The notes under the pieces are model-generated. The model made no database searches. It was not told the origin of the DNA and saw nothing but the letters and a program-made list of their open reading frames with translations. A DNA stretch of 47,395 nucleotides from CABMGU01 sp964508495 (lineage in GTDB: Archaea > Nanobdellota > Nanobdellia > Woesearchaeales > ARS49), in assembly GCA_964508495.1 (NCBI GenBank), contig CAZDUA010000017.1, forward strand, positions 1 through 47,395, in the 5' to 3' direction. The position numbers were made by a program, and so were the translations under genes. How positions within the stretch are numbered: the first letter of the stretch is position 1; each line of letters opens with the position of its first letter. Positions 15,484 to 23,357 of this stretch are shown here, piece after piece.

Positions 15484-15563
15484 ATGTGCTACTCCAGAGT
15501 AGACAAGGCAACCATCGCCGAACAGCGGTTCGTCGGGGCTTCTCAGAAACAAGTTCTGCGAAG
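15484..15563. other. GC-rich, stem-forming intergenic element upstream of metG
   Basis: This 80-bp stretch is visibly richer in G and C than its surroundings. It holds CGAAC-AGCG-GTTCG (15519-15532, 5 bp) and a longer hairpin at 15539-15563 (CTTC/GAAG plus CAGAA/TTCTG around ACAAG, with one T-C mismatch). It lies between the divergent promoters of the 94-aa gene and MetRS. It may be a small RNA or a regulatory element; it matches no family I recognise. Confidence 0.35.
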
Positions 15564-15573
15564 TTTTATAAGC
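15563..15573 (+). promoter_or_regulatory. TATA box of MetRS
   Basis: GTTTTATAAGC is centred 27 bp before the ATG at 15595. This fixes the start there rather than at the open frame beginning at 15484. Confidence 0.6.
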
Positions 15574-15594
15574 GTCATATTATCGCTTTCTAAC

Positions 15595-17568
15595 ATGCCA
15601 AAACAGACTTACTATATTACTACTGCAATTGACTACCCGAACGCAAAGCCCCACATAGGTCACGCGTACGAGAAAATAATAGCAGACATGCTCGCACGCT
15701 GGCACGGACTGAACGGCGAAGACACATTCTTCCTAACAGGCACTGATGAGCATGGACAGAAAATAGAGAAAACGGCAAAAGAAGCAGGCAAAACACCAAA
15801 AAAATTCGTAGACGAAATGTCAGAACACTTCAAAACACTCTGCTCGAAGCTAAACCTGACAAACAATGCGTTCATCAGAACAACAGACAAAAAACACGTA
15901 AAAACGGCAACAGAAATATTCACAAAAGTATTTGACAAAGGACTCATTTACAAAGGAACATACACAGGACTCTACTGCACGGGATGCGAAGCATTCTACA
16001 CTGAGAAAGATGTACCAGACGGACTCTGCCCAACACACCAAAAACCAGTAGAAAACCTCACAGAAGAAAGCTATTTCTTCAAACTATCACAATACCAACA
16101 ACAAATAATACAACACATCGAACAAAACCCGCAATTCATACAACCAGAATCAAGAAAAAACGAAATACTAAACAGACTAAAAGAACCACTCAAAGACCTA
16201 TCAGTCAGCAGGACAACATTCACGTGGGGCATACCATTACCACAAGACAAAAAACACGTAATCTACGTATGGTTTGACGCGCTGATAAACTATCTCAGCG
16301 GAGTTTCTTATCCAACAACAAAATACGCAAAATACTGGCCGGCAAACTGCCACTTGATAGGAAAAGACATAGCCTGGTTTCATACAGTAATCTGGCCGGC
16401 AATGCTACTCGCGGCAGAAATTCCACTGCCAAAAACAGTCTACTGCCACGGATGGCTAACAGTCAACGGACAAAAAATGTCCAAATCACTAGGAAACGTA
16501 ATCGACCCAGTACACATTATAGATACATACGGCGCAGACCCATTACGCTATGTCCTGCTCCGTGAAGTACCAGCAGGAGAAGACGGAGACTTCTCAGAAC
16601 AAACATTACTATCAAGAAATAATGCAGACCTGGCAGACGCACTAGGCAACTTACTCCAAAGAGCATCTGTTTTAGTACAAAAAAACTTTGGCGGACAAAT
16701 ACCAACATGCGGACCACTAACTGACAAAGAGAAAGAACTGGAAAAAGCAATACCTGACATCAAAGAACTAAATGATTTGATGAACAATTACAAATGGCAC
16801 CACGCAATAGAACAAATCTGGAACTACATCAGCAAATGCAACAAATACGTCAATGACACGGAACCCTGGAAACAAACACAAAACCCAGAAAGACTCGCAA
16901 CAATCCTGTACACCCTGATTGAACACCTGCGCATAATCAGCATACTAGTCTGGCCGATAATACCAACAAGCGCAGAAAAGATAAGCGCACAAATCGGACA
17001 AAAGATCAGCAAGTTCAAAGACATAAAGTTCAAGAAAAATACAATAGGCCATCTAACACAACTAGAAATACTATTCAAAAAATTAGAAATCAAGAAAGAA
17101 GACCCATTCTCAATATTGAACTTACGAGTGGCACACATCAAAGAAGTCGCACCACACCCAAACGCAGACAAACTCTACGTCTTAAAACTCGACGTAGGAA
17201 CAGACGAGCCAAGACAATTAGTCGCAGGAATAAGAGCACACTACACGCCAGAACAACTCATCGGCAAACACGTCATCTTTGTTAGCAACCTAAAACCAGC
17301 GCAACTCCGCGGAATAGAAAGCCAAGGAATGATGTTAGCTGCAGAAAAAGAAGGAAAAGTAAAAGTCCTCGAAGCAACAGAAGCACACGCGGGAGACCAA
17401 GTATTTATTGAAGGCATAACGCCAAAAACACAACAAATCACAATAGAAGACTTCCAAAAAATAAAGCTGACAACAAAAAATAAACAAGCAGTGTATAATG
17501 ACCAGCCGCTAAAAACACACAAAGGACCAGTCACAGTAGATTTACCAGACGGCGCCAATATCAAATGA
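15595..17568 (+). CDS. metG: Methionyl-tRNA synthetase, bacterial type with C-terminal tRNA-binding domain
   Basis: 657 aa. It charges tRNA-Met in the cytosol. The HIGH motif is H20-IGH23 in AKPHIGHAYEKI, and KMSKS is at 294-298. A single zinc knuckle is C128-x2-C131...C145-x2-H148. The anticodon-binding helical domain follows, and residues about 505-605 form an EMAP-II/Trbp-type OB fold (LRVAHIKEVAPHPNADKLYVL). The sequence YYITTAIDYPNAKPHIGHA is typical of the bacterial Thermus/Bacillus form, whereas most archaeal enzymes have ALPYANGPxHLGH. Acquisition from bacteria is therefore likely. It overlaps the DUF1461 gene by 4 bp. Confidence 0.95.
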   Translation: MPKQTYYITTAIDYPNAKPHIGHAYEKIIADMLARWHGLNGEDTFFLTGTDEHGQKIEKTAKEAGKTPKKFVDEMSEHFKTLCSKLNLTNNAFIRTTDKKHVKTATEIFTKVFDKGLIYKGTYTGLYCTGCEAFYTEKDVPDGLCPTHQKPVENLTEESYFFKLSQYQQQIIQHIEQNPQFIQPESRKNEILNRLKEPLKDLSVSRTTFTWGIPLPQDKKHVIYVWFDALINYLSGVSYPTTKYAKYWPANCHLIGKDIAWFHTVIWPAMLLAAEIPLPKTVYCHGWLTVNGQKMSKSLGNVIDPVHIIDTYGADPLRYVLLREVPAGEDGDFSEQTLLSRNNADLADALGNLLQRASVLVQKNFGGQIPTCGPLTDKEKELEKAIPDIKELNDLMNNYKWHHAIEQIWNYISKCNKYVNDTEPWKQTQNPERLATILYTLIEHLRIISILVWPIIPTSAEKISAQIGQKISKFKDIKFKKNTIGHLTQLEILFKKLEIKKEDPFSILNLRVAHIKEVAPHPNADKLYVLKLDVGTDEPRQLVAGIRAHYTPEQLIGKHVIFVSNLKPAQLRGIESQGMMLAAEKEGKVKVLEATEAHAGDQVFIEGITPKTQQITIEDFQKIKLTTKNKQAVYNDQPLKTHKGPVTVDLPDGANIK

Positions 17569-18101
17569 AGAAAGTAATTGGAACAATCATCTTCCCAATA
17601 TTCTGCCTTCTGCTCAGCTTCTTTGTTCTTCTAACAGACCGCCAATTCACTTATTCATTACTAGACAATCCAGAGAGCATACAACCAACAAAACAACTAC
17701 TACAATACTTCGAAGGACGCGCTCAAGTTCCAGAAATCTTTACCACAGAAGAAAAATCACATCTCGCAGACGTAAAACAACTGATACAATTTTCATTCAT
17801 CGCACTAATAATAACTGCAATCCTTCTATTTTATACCTTCACCAAAAAGACAGTCAAATACGGCACTTATTTGCTCTTAGCAATACTCGCCTTATCCTCG
17901 ATAATTCCATTTGACTTATTATTCACAAAATTCCACCAAATATTCTTTCAACAGGGAAACTGGCAATTCGCTCCAGACAGCACGCTGATAACATTTTATT
18001 CGAGCAGTTTTTTTGCAAACTATGCGCTGGCAATAGCAATTCACGCAATAATTATTGCATCAATGCTGACTTATCTGCAAGTCGTCTCAAGAAGGGGATA
18101 A
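17565..18101 (+). CDS. DUF1461 (TIGR01906) integral membrane protein, Lit-like
   Basis: 178 aa with membrane helices at about 5-24, 73-92, 98-118 and 148-172. The family signature is clear: FTTEEKSHLADVKQLI with H66, and FHQIFFQQGNWQF with H124. In bacteria this family includes Lit, the lipoprotein intramolecular transacylase that makes lyso-form lipoproteins. Whether the archaeal protein has that activity is unknown, since archaeal lipids are ether-linked. It is translationally coupled to metG (ATGA). The next gene encodes a protein with a lipobox, which makes a lipoprotein-processing role worth testing. Confidence 0.82.
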   Translation: MKKVIGTIIFPIFCLLLSFFVLLTDRQFTYSLLDNPESIQPTKQLLQYFEGRAQVPEIFTTEEKSHLADVKQLIQFSFIALIITAILLFYTFTKKTVKYGTYLLLAILALSSIIPFDLLFTKFHQIFFQQGNWQFAPDSTLITFYSSSFFANYALAIAIHAIIIASMLTYLQVVSRRG

Positions 18102-18143
18102 AACAACTTCTGCACACAGAGATATATTTTTGACTACGCAAGA

Positions 18144-18153
18144 ATTTAAATAC
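18144..18153 (+). promoter_or_regulatory. Promoter of the lipobox protein
   Basis: ATTTAAATAC predicts transcription from about 18175. The 37-nt leader carries a very strong GGGGGGA ribosome-binding site at 18199-18205. Confidence 0.6.
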
Positions 18154-18211
18154 GGTTTGAGTATTCGAGAATAGTAACAAAGATTACCTATCAAAACGGG
18201 GGGAACTAAAA

Positions 18212-19399
18212 ATGAAGAAACTAGCAATCATCGCAATTCTAGCAATAGTACTTGTAGCCTGCGCGCCAATAATGCCAGCACGCAACCAGACAAACACGAC
18301 AGAAAACGCTACAATTGAAACAAACGAGACAATAGAAGAAATCCCTCCGGTAAATGAAACAATAACTGAAGAACCAACACCAATGCCTGACTTGAAAGAC
18401 GTACCAGTCAAAGAAGCAACAGAAGGCGAACTAGTAGATTTTCCGAGCCTTAAAGCAGTAGACCCTGATGGAGACCCAATAACTTACTCGTTCACATCTC
18501 CACTCAATGAAAAAGGAGAATGGCAAACTGCAGAAGGAGACGCAGGAGACCACATGGTAACAATCACTGCATCAGACGGAACAAACACAGTATCACAACA
18601 AATACTTCTGCGAATCAATCCAAAAAACAAAGCGCCAGTAATCGAGCTTGAAGAACCAGTAAGCGCGAAAGAAGGAGAAACCCTCACAATAACACCAACC
18701 GTCACAGACCCAGACGGCGACGAAGTAACAGTAACATATTCAGGCTGGATGACAAATGATACGATGGAAATCGGCTTTGACGATAGTGGATTACACAAAG
18801 TCATTATAACAGCAACAGACGGCAAAACAACAGCAACAAAAGAAGTAATTGTTTCAGTTGAAAACGGCAATAGAGCTCCAGAATTAGCAGACATTGCGGC
18901 CATAACGATAAAAGAAGGACAAAAAGCAACAATCAAAGCAAACGCAGACGATCCAGATGGAGACACTGTAACAATAACATACGACTTCCCATTTGACGAC
19001 GCAGGAGTCTGGCAATCAGAAATAGGAGACGCAGGAGAATACGAAGTCCTCGTAACCGCATCAGACGGCGAGCTTGAAGCTGAAACAACAGTAATGCTAA
19101 CGCTCGAATCAGTCAACAGACCACCAGTAATAGAACTCGAAAGTCCGATAGTTGTCAGCGAAGGCGATACAGTAACGCTAAGCCCAGAAATAACAGACAG
19201 CGAAGGAGACGAAATACGAGTCAGCTATTCAGGCTGGATGAGCGCAAACACCAAAGAAACAGGCTACGGCGATTCAGGCAACCACAAAGTCGAAATCTCA
19301 GCAAGAGACACAGCAGGAAACGAAGCACGCCTAGAAATCATCGTGTCAGTTGAAGACGTCAACAGACCACCAATCTTTGGAGCAGGAAGCTTCAATTAA
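18212..19399 (+). CDS. Lipobox-bearing surface protein with four Ig/cadherin-like repeats
   Basis: 395 aa. The signal peptide MKKLAIIAILAIVLVAC has a lipobox (LVAC) with Cys17, so the mature protein is probably lipid-anchored. A Thr/Asn/Glu linker (about 25-70) follows, rich in N-x-T glycosylation sequons. Four beta-sandwich repeats of about 80 residues come next, each with DPDGD or a close variant as a likely calcium-binding loop. Repeats 1 and 3 share GDAG(D/E), and repeats 2 and 4 share YSGWM...GxxDSGxHKV, so the protein arose by duplicating an A-B unit. It is probably an adhesin-like or structural envelope protein. It lies directly downstream of the DUF1461 gene but has its own promoter. 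Confidence 0.85.
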   Translation: MKKLAIIAILAIVLVACAPIMPARNQTNTTENATIETNETIEEIPPVNETITEEPTPMPDLKDVPVKEATEGELVDFPSLKAVDPDGDPITYSFTSPLNEKGEWQTAEGDAGDHMVTITASDGTNTVSQQILLRINPKNKAPVIELEEPVSAKEGETLTITPTVTDPDGDEVTVTYSGWMTNDTMEIGFDDSGLHKVIITATDGKTTATKEVIVSVENGNRAPELADIAAITIKEGQKATIKANADDPDGDTVTITYDFPFDDAGVWQSEIGDAGEYEVLVTASDGELEAETTVMLTLESVNRPPVIELESPIVVSEGDTVTLSPEITDSEGDEIRVSYSGWMSANTKETGYGDSGNHKVEISARDTAGNEARLEIIVSVEDVNRPPIFGAGSFN

Positions 19400-19412
19400 T
19401 TTTATTTTTTTA
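19400..19412. terminator. T-rich bidirectional terminator
   Basis: Thirteen bp between convergent stop codons, reading TTTTATTTTTTTA on the plus strand. The T run can end the plus-strand transcript; little else fits in the gap. Confidence 0.45.
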
Positions 19413-20069
19413 TTAAACTTGTTTTGCAGAAATATCCAAATACTTCAACTTCCTATGCAAAGTCTCAAACCTTAAGCCAATCTTTCTCGCAGTCTTAGAA
19501 ATGTTGCCATTATTCTCCTGCAAAGCTTTCGTGAAATATCTTTCCTCAAACTCTCGTTCAGCTTCCTTCAAAGTCTTAGGGGTTTCAGGAATCTCCCTGA
19601 TAATATTCTTTGACAAGCTCGGAGCTTCCTTGTATAAAGCCTCGTACTTTATAGGATTCAAAGCACTCTTGTAATGCTCTAGAGATTCCTGAATAATATC
19701 CTGCACTGCCAACTGCTTAACATAAGTGCCCTTTTGCAAAATGTCCCTGAACTTCTGCACTTCAATCTTCATATCAACAACAATCCTGTGAATACTGCGC
19801 CTATCAACCATTGCAACCTTAGCAACCTCAGCAACATTACCAAAATTCAACTGCAACAAACGAGCAACATATTCCCTTTTGAACTTCTTCTTCGCATCCT
19901 TGAACCTTAATTTAGTATCAACCTCAAACTCCAACAAAGCACTCCTCTTCAACCTGTCAGAAATATCAGTCTCGAGCTCGGCAACAGTAATGCCCAAGCT
20001 CTTCTGCATAGCTTCCTCTAACATCGGCTTAATCTTGGATTCCACCAGTTTTTCTAACTCATCCGCCAT
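19413..20069 (-). CDS. DNA-binding regulator with two Fis-type helix-turn-helix domains
   Basis: 218 aa. The first HTH is at about 62-97 (EYVARLLQLNFGNVAEVAKVAMVDRRSIHR split over its helices). The second is at about 170-213 (FTKALQENNGNISKTARKIG, then a recognition helix with FETLHRKLKYL). Both follow the Fis/NtrC C-terminal pattern (HTH_8), with the conserved N-GN(V/I) turn. There is no AAA+ sigma54 domain, which would be useless in an archaeon. The N-terminal 60 residues are helical and may dimerise. The TATA box about 29 bp upstream suggests a leaderless transcript. It is probably a transcription or nucleoid factor; its targets are unknown. Confidence 0.8.
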   Translation of the reverse strand: MADELEKLVESKIKPMLEEAMQKSLGITVAELETDISDRLKRSALLEFEVDTKLRFKDAKKKFKREYVARLLQLNFGNVAEVAKVAMVDRRSIHRIVVDMKIEVQKFRDILQKGTYVKQLAVQDIIQESLEHYKSALNPIKYEALYKEAPSLSKNIIREIPETPKTLKEAEREFEERYFTKALQENNGNISKTARKIGLRFETLHRKLKYLDISAKQV

Positions 20070-20093
20070 ATGCTCTTTTTGTCATACTTTTTA

Positions 20094-20103
20094 GTATATA
20101 AAT
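20094..20103 (-). promoter_or_regulatory. TATA box of the Fis-like regulator
   Basis: ATTTATATAC on the minus strand is centred about 29 bp before the ATG at 20069. Confidence 0.5.
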
Positions 20104-20162
20104 GTTATGATTTAAATGTCGTAGTTTTCCAGATTAAGGTGTATTTTATGTAAGAAAAAATA

Positions 20163-20235
20163 CGGGCCGTGTGAGATTTGAACTCACGACCACCCGATTA
20201 AGAGTCGGGTGCTCTACCAGCTGAGCTAACGGCCC
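20163..20235 (-). tRNA. tRNA-Lys (anticodon CTT)
   Basis: A full cloverleaf can be folded on the minus strand. The acceptor is GGGCCGT/ACGGCCC with discriminator G, the D arm contains AGCTCAGCTGGTAGAGC, the anticodon stem is CCCGA/TCGGG with loop CTCTTAA, and the T arm is GTGAGTTCAAATCTCAC. Anticodon CTT reads AAG (Lys). There is no intron and CCA is not encoded. A TATA box (TTTAAA, 20261-20266) lies 28.5 bp upstream of the 5' end. Confidence 0.96.
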
Positions 20236-20260
20236 ATACGACGTGGTGATTTGTGTATTC

Positions 20261-20266
20261 TTTAAA
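20261..20266 (-). promoter_or_regulatory. TATA box of tRNA-Lys
   Basis: TTTAAA in the context TTTTTAAAGA (minus strand) is centred 28.5 bp before the tRNA 5' end. The same spacing is seen for leaderless mRNAs here. Confidence 0.55.
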
Positions 20267-20300
20267 AAGTATTCGCCAGTGTACTACAAGCCGTACGAAT

Positions 20301-20310
20301 CTTTAATAAA
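20301..20310 (+). promoter_or_regulatory. Promoter of the 81-aa membrane protein
   Basis: CTTTAATAAA predicts a start near 20333. The leader of about 21 nt contains GAGGTGA (20343-20349) before the ATG at 20354. Confidence 0.5.
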
Positions 20311-20353
20311 CGCCAAAGGAGTTCTAAATTCCAATACTAATCGAGGTGACTAA

Positions 20354-20599
20354 ATGGTAAAACAATCAGCAATGGTATGCGCTCCAGGCAAATGCGGACC
20401 AACCTGTATTATGGCAGGACTATTCTCCGCAGCATTCGGAGCAGCAGCACTATGGGTTATCGTCGGAACAATAATGAAACAATGGGCTGGAATGGGATCA
20501 ATGACAAACCTATTCCTATGGTACTTCGGAGGTCTCATCCTAGTGTGCATAGCAAAATGCATAAAAATGAAGACCTGTGGAATGTGCAGAGGAATGTAA
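20354..20599 (+). CDS. Small Cys-containing membrane protein, 81 aa
   Basis: Two membrane helices (about 19-42 and 51-66) are flanked by cysteine motifs: APGKCGPTC before the first and KCIKMKTCGMCRGM at the C-terminus. The cysteines would lie on the same side of the membrane and could bind a metal or form disulfides. The family is not recognised. A strong ribosome-binding site and its own promoter support expression. It stands alone between tRNA-Lys and the exosome operon. Confidence 0.78.
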   Translation: MVKQSAMVCAPGKCGPTCIMAGLFSAAFGAAALWVIVGTIMKQWAGMGSMTNLFLWYFGGLILVCIAKCIKMKTCGMCRGM

Positions 20600-20610
20600 G
20601 AACACATTCT

Positions 20611-20635
20611 AATTTTTCTTTTTCTTTATTTCATT
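20611..20635 (+). terminator. T-rich terminator
   Basis: Three successive T runs (TTTTT, TTTTT, TTT) follow the stop of the 81-aa gene and precede the exosome operon promoter. Confidence 0.5.
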
Positions 20636-20639
20636 CGTA

Positions 20640-20650
20640 ATATTTATAAA
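20640..20650 (+). promoter_or_regulatory. TATA box of the exosome superoperon
   Basis: ATATTTATAAA predicts transcription from about 20673, leaving an unusually long leader of about 75 nt. Confidence 0.55.
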
Positions 20651-20674
20651 CATCTTCTTCTCATAAAATAGTGA

Positions 20675-20716
20675 GTGAGAAAAGAGAGAAACAGATACGA
20701 AAATGTTTTTTCTCAC
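20675..20716 (+). promoter_or_regulatory. 5'-terminal hairpin in the exosome operon leader
   Basis: GTGAGAAAA (20675-20683) pairs perfectly with TTTTCTCAC (20708-20716) around a 24-nt purine-rich loop. It begins within a few bases of the predicted mRNA 5' end. GGGGTGAGGGGG, a very strong ribosome-binding site, follows at 20733-20744. A role in mRNA stability or feedback by exosome or RNase P is possible. Confidence 0.45.
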
Positions 20717-20747
20717 CTAATAATCCCAATCTGGGGTGAGGGGGCGT

Positions 20748-21104
20748 ATGAAAGGGCTTAAGCCATTATTACCGACGTTAAAGGAAAAGAAGCGTTATTT
20801 AGCCTTTGAAATAGTCTCAAAAAGCAAAATAAAGGCGTTTTCAGAGGTATCCAAGGCAATATGGGCTTCCACACTCTCGTTTGCAGGCACTAAGGGGGCT
20901 GCAAGAATGGGAATCTGGGTCATGCCAGAGAAATACAGCACAGAAAAACAAAAAGGACTCATAAGAGTAGCACACAAAAACATGGACGAACTAAAAGCAA
21001 GCTTAGCACTAATAACACAAATCGAAAACCAGTCCGCAATAGCACGCTCAATCGGAGCATCAGGAATACTGGCAAAAGCAGAGAAAAAATACATAGCAGG
21101 ATAG
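20748..21104 (+). CDS. rnp2: Ribonuclease P protein component 2 (Pop5 family)
   Basis: 118 aa from the ATG at 20748, directly after a long purine-rich ribosome-binding site; a GTG 12 bp upstream is less likely. The RNase P Pop5/Rpp14 fold is recognised from RYLAFEIVSKSKIKAFSEV, the central GIWVMP strand, KGLIRVAHKNMDELKASLAL, and the C-terminal SIGASGILAKAEKKY (usually VSGTIKKA). It assists 5'-end maturation of tRNA precursors with the RNase P RNA. It is the first gene of the exosome superoperon, its usual place in archaea. Confidence 0.88.
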   Translation: MKGLKPLLPTLKEKKRYLAFEIVSKSKIKAFSEVSKAIWASTLSFAGTKGAARMGIWVMPEKYSTEKQKGLIRVAHKNMDELKASLALITQIENQSAIARSIGASGILAKAEKKYIAG

Positions 21105-21116
21105 GGAGGAAAAAAC

Positions 21117-21872
21117 ATGGTAAAAAGAGACGAGGACAACATGCAACCAATGCCACATCAGTTGATGGGATACGACAGAGCAATCACGATGTTTTCACCA
21201 GACGGCAGACTACTACAAGTCGAATACGCCAAAAAAACAGTAAGACAAGGAAGCACAGCAATCGGAATGGTATGCTCAGACGGAGTTTTACTAGTAGCAG
21301 ACAAAAGAATAGTAGACAAGCTCGTAATACCTGACAGCGTTGAAAAAATATTCCAAATAGACGACCACATCGCAGCAACCGCATCAGGAATCTTATCAGA
21401 CGCCCGCGTGCTAATCGAAAGAGCACAAGTAAAATCACAACAGCACAAAGTTACGTACGACACGCCAATAGACACAGTAAGCGTGGTAAAAGACATCTGC
21501 GCGCTAAAACAAATCTGCACACAATCAGGAGGACTAAGACCATTCGGAGTCTCCATAATCGTGGCAGGAATAGACAGCGAAGGACCAAAACTATTCGAAA
21601 CAGACCCAACAGGAATCTATTTCCAATTCAGAGCAACAGTAATCGGAGAAGGAGAAACAGAAATAGAAGAAATACTTTACAAAGAACACAACGAAAAAAT
21701 GACAATAGAAGAAGGCTTGAAGCTAGCAATAGATGCGCTGAACAAAACACTTGACAAAAACTTCAGCCTGGAAAGAGTAGACGCGGCATACATCACAACA
21801 GCAGAGCGCAAGTTCATAAAAGTCAAAAAAGACAAACTAGACAAGCTTCTAAAAGAAGCAAAGAAGAAATGA
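21117..21872 (+). CDS. psmA: 20S proteasome alpha subunit
   Basis: 251 aa. The N-terminal H0 signature GYDRAITMFSPDGRLLQVEYA (shown here only as landmark GYDRAITMFSPDG) is complete. The body has KKTVRQGSTAIGM, LLVADKR, and the family's SGGLRPFGVS segment. Alpha subunits form the outer, gating rings of the 20S core and carry no catalytic Thr. The Lys-rich C-terminus is typical. A GGAGGA ribosome-binding site lies just before the ATG. The beta subunit is not in the window. Confidence 0.96.
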   Translation: MVKRDEDNMQPMPHQLMGYDRAITMFSPDGRLLQVEYAKKTVRQGSTAIGMVCSDGVLLVADKRIVDKLVIPDSVEKIFQIDDHIAATASGILSDARVLIERAQVKSQQHKVTYDTPIDTVSVVKDICALKQICTQSGGLRPFGVSIIVAGIDSEGPKLFETDPTGIYFQFRATVIGEGETEIEEILYKEHNEKMTIEEGLKLAIDALNKTLDKNFSLERVDAAYITTAERKFIKVKKDKLDKLLKEAKKK

Positions 21873-21882
21873 TGGGAAAATA

Positions 21883-22590
21883 ATGAGTGAAACACTTAAC
21901 CTTGCACGCATCAAAAAAGGATCAGACGTGTTCGAAATCGTGGTAAATCCGGACCAGGCAATATATTACAGACACCATCCGGAAACAAACATACGCGACG
22001 CGATAGTCTATCCCAAAATTTATTCTGACGCAAAAAAAGGACTCCTTGCACCAGAACAAAGAATGCAGGCAGTATTCGGAACAACGGACGCGCTTGAAGT
22101 GGCAAAACTGATTCTAATCAAAGGACAAATACAAGTCAGCGCAGAACACAGGCAAAAACTCCAAGAACAAAAAAGACACAGAATAATCGACATAATCAGA
22201 AGACAAGGAGTAGACCCAAGAACAAATGCTCCACATCCACTTACAAGAATAGAAAATGCAATGAAAGAAGCAAAAGTAAGAATAGACGAGTACTCGCCGG
22301 CAGAACAACAAGTCCCAGAAATACTCAAAGCACTAAGACCAATACTGCCAATCAAAATGGTCACAAAAGAATTAAGCGTCACAGTACCAGCGCAATACGC
22401 GCCAAAAATACACCCGCTCGTAAAAACATACGGAAAAATACTCAAAGAAAGATGGGAATCAGACGGCTCGTGGAACGGCACAGTAGAAATACCAGGCGGG
22501 CTAGAAATGGAATTCTACGACAAACTAAACGGAATGACGCACGGACACGCGCAAGCAACTCTCATTACTACCAAAGGTGAAACAACATGA
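21883..22590 (+). CDS. sdo1: SBDS-family ribosome maturation protein
   Basis: 235 aa, normal for archaeal SBDS. The N-terminal FYSH domain holds LARIKKGSDVFEIVVNPDQA, the middle holds RQGVDPRTNAPHPLTRIENAM, and the ferredoxin-like C-terminal domain is present (WESDGSWNGTVEIPGGLEM). SBDS releases the anti-association factor aIF6 from 50S subunits. It overlaps rrp4 by 4 bp (ATGA). Confidence 0.94.
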   Translation: MSETLNLARIKKGSDVFEIVVNPDQAIYYRHHPETNIRDAIVYPKIYSDAKKGLLAPEQRMQAVFGTTDALEVAKLILIKGQIQVSAEHRQKLQEQKRHRIIDIIRRQGVDPRTNAPHPLTRIENAMKEAKVRIDEYSPAEQQVPEILKALRPILPIKMVTKELSVTVPAQYAPKIHPLVKTYGKILKERWESDGSWNGTVEIPGGLEMEFYDKLNGMTHGHAQATLITTKGETT

Positions 22591-23357
22591 CAGAAGAAGT
22601 ATTAGTACAAGACAAAGACATAGTAGTTCCTGGAGAGACCATAGCCACAGGCATGAGTTTCCTACCGGGCAAAGGAACCTATAGAGAAAACGACAAAATA
22701 ATTGCCCAAAAACTAGGAATGATATCAATAGAGGGAAAAGTAATCAAGCTAATATCCCTCTCGGGAGCGTACACGCCCAAACTCAAAGACAGAGTAATAG
22801 CAAAAGTAGTGGACGTTCTAATGACTGGATGGAGACTAGAAATAAACTCTCCATACTCGTCAGTGCTGACTTTGAAAGACGCGACATCAGAGTTCATACC
22901 ACGAGGAGCAGATTTAACGCAGTATTTTGCGCTAGGCGATTACGTAATCTGCCAAATAGTAAACGTCACAAGCCAAAGACTCATTGATGTATCAATGAAA
23001 GGCCCAGGACTGAGAAAAATACGCGGAGGAAGAATGATAACAGTATCCTCTCAAAAAGTACCACGTATAATTGGCAAAGACGGAAGCATGGTTAGCATGG
23101 TAAAACAAGCAACAGGATGCAACATAATCGTCGGCCAAAATGGCCTCATATGGCTAGACGGAACGCCAGAAGGAGAAGTAATAGCTGTAAAAGCGTTCAA
23201 GAAAATAGAAGAAGAAGCACACCTTGGCGGCCTTACAGACAGAATGGCAGCATGGTTGGAAAAAGAAACAGGAGTTAAAGTAAACCCAACAGCAGCGCCA
23301 CAAGAAGCTGAAGGAGAACAGCCACCGCATCAACACCACTTCGGAGGATCACAATGA
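22587..23357 (+). CDS. rrp4: Exosome RNA-binding subunit Rrp4
   Basis: 256 aa. The N-terminal beta domain contains VVPGETIATGMSFLPGKGTY, the S1 domain covers about 70-145, and the KH domain has the GxxG-like loop IGKDG near residue 167. The C-terminus is Gln/His-rich (HQHHFGGSQ). Rrp4 caps the hexameric exosome and feeds RNA into the channel. It overlaps both neighbours by 4 bp. Csl4 and DnaG, the other cap subunits, are not in this window. Confidence 0.95.
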   Translation: MTEEVLVQDKDIVVPGETIATGMSFLPGKGTYRENDKIIAQKLGMISIEGKVIKLISLSGAYTPKLKDRVIAKVVDVLMTGWRLEINSPYSSVLTLKDATSEFIPRGADLTQYFALGDYVICQIVNVTSQRLIDVSMKGPGLRKIRGGRMITVSSQKVPRIIGKDGSMVSMVKQATGCNIIVGQNGLIWLDGTPEGEVIAVKAFKKIEEEAHLGGLTDRMAAWLEKETGVKVNPTAAPQEAEGEQPPHQHHFGGSQ

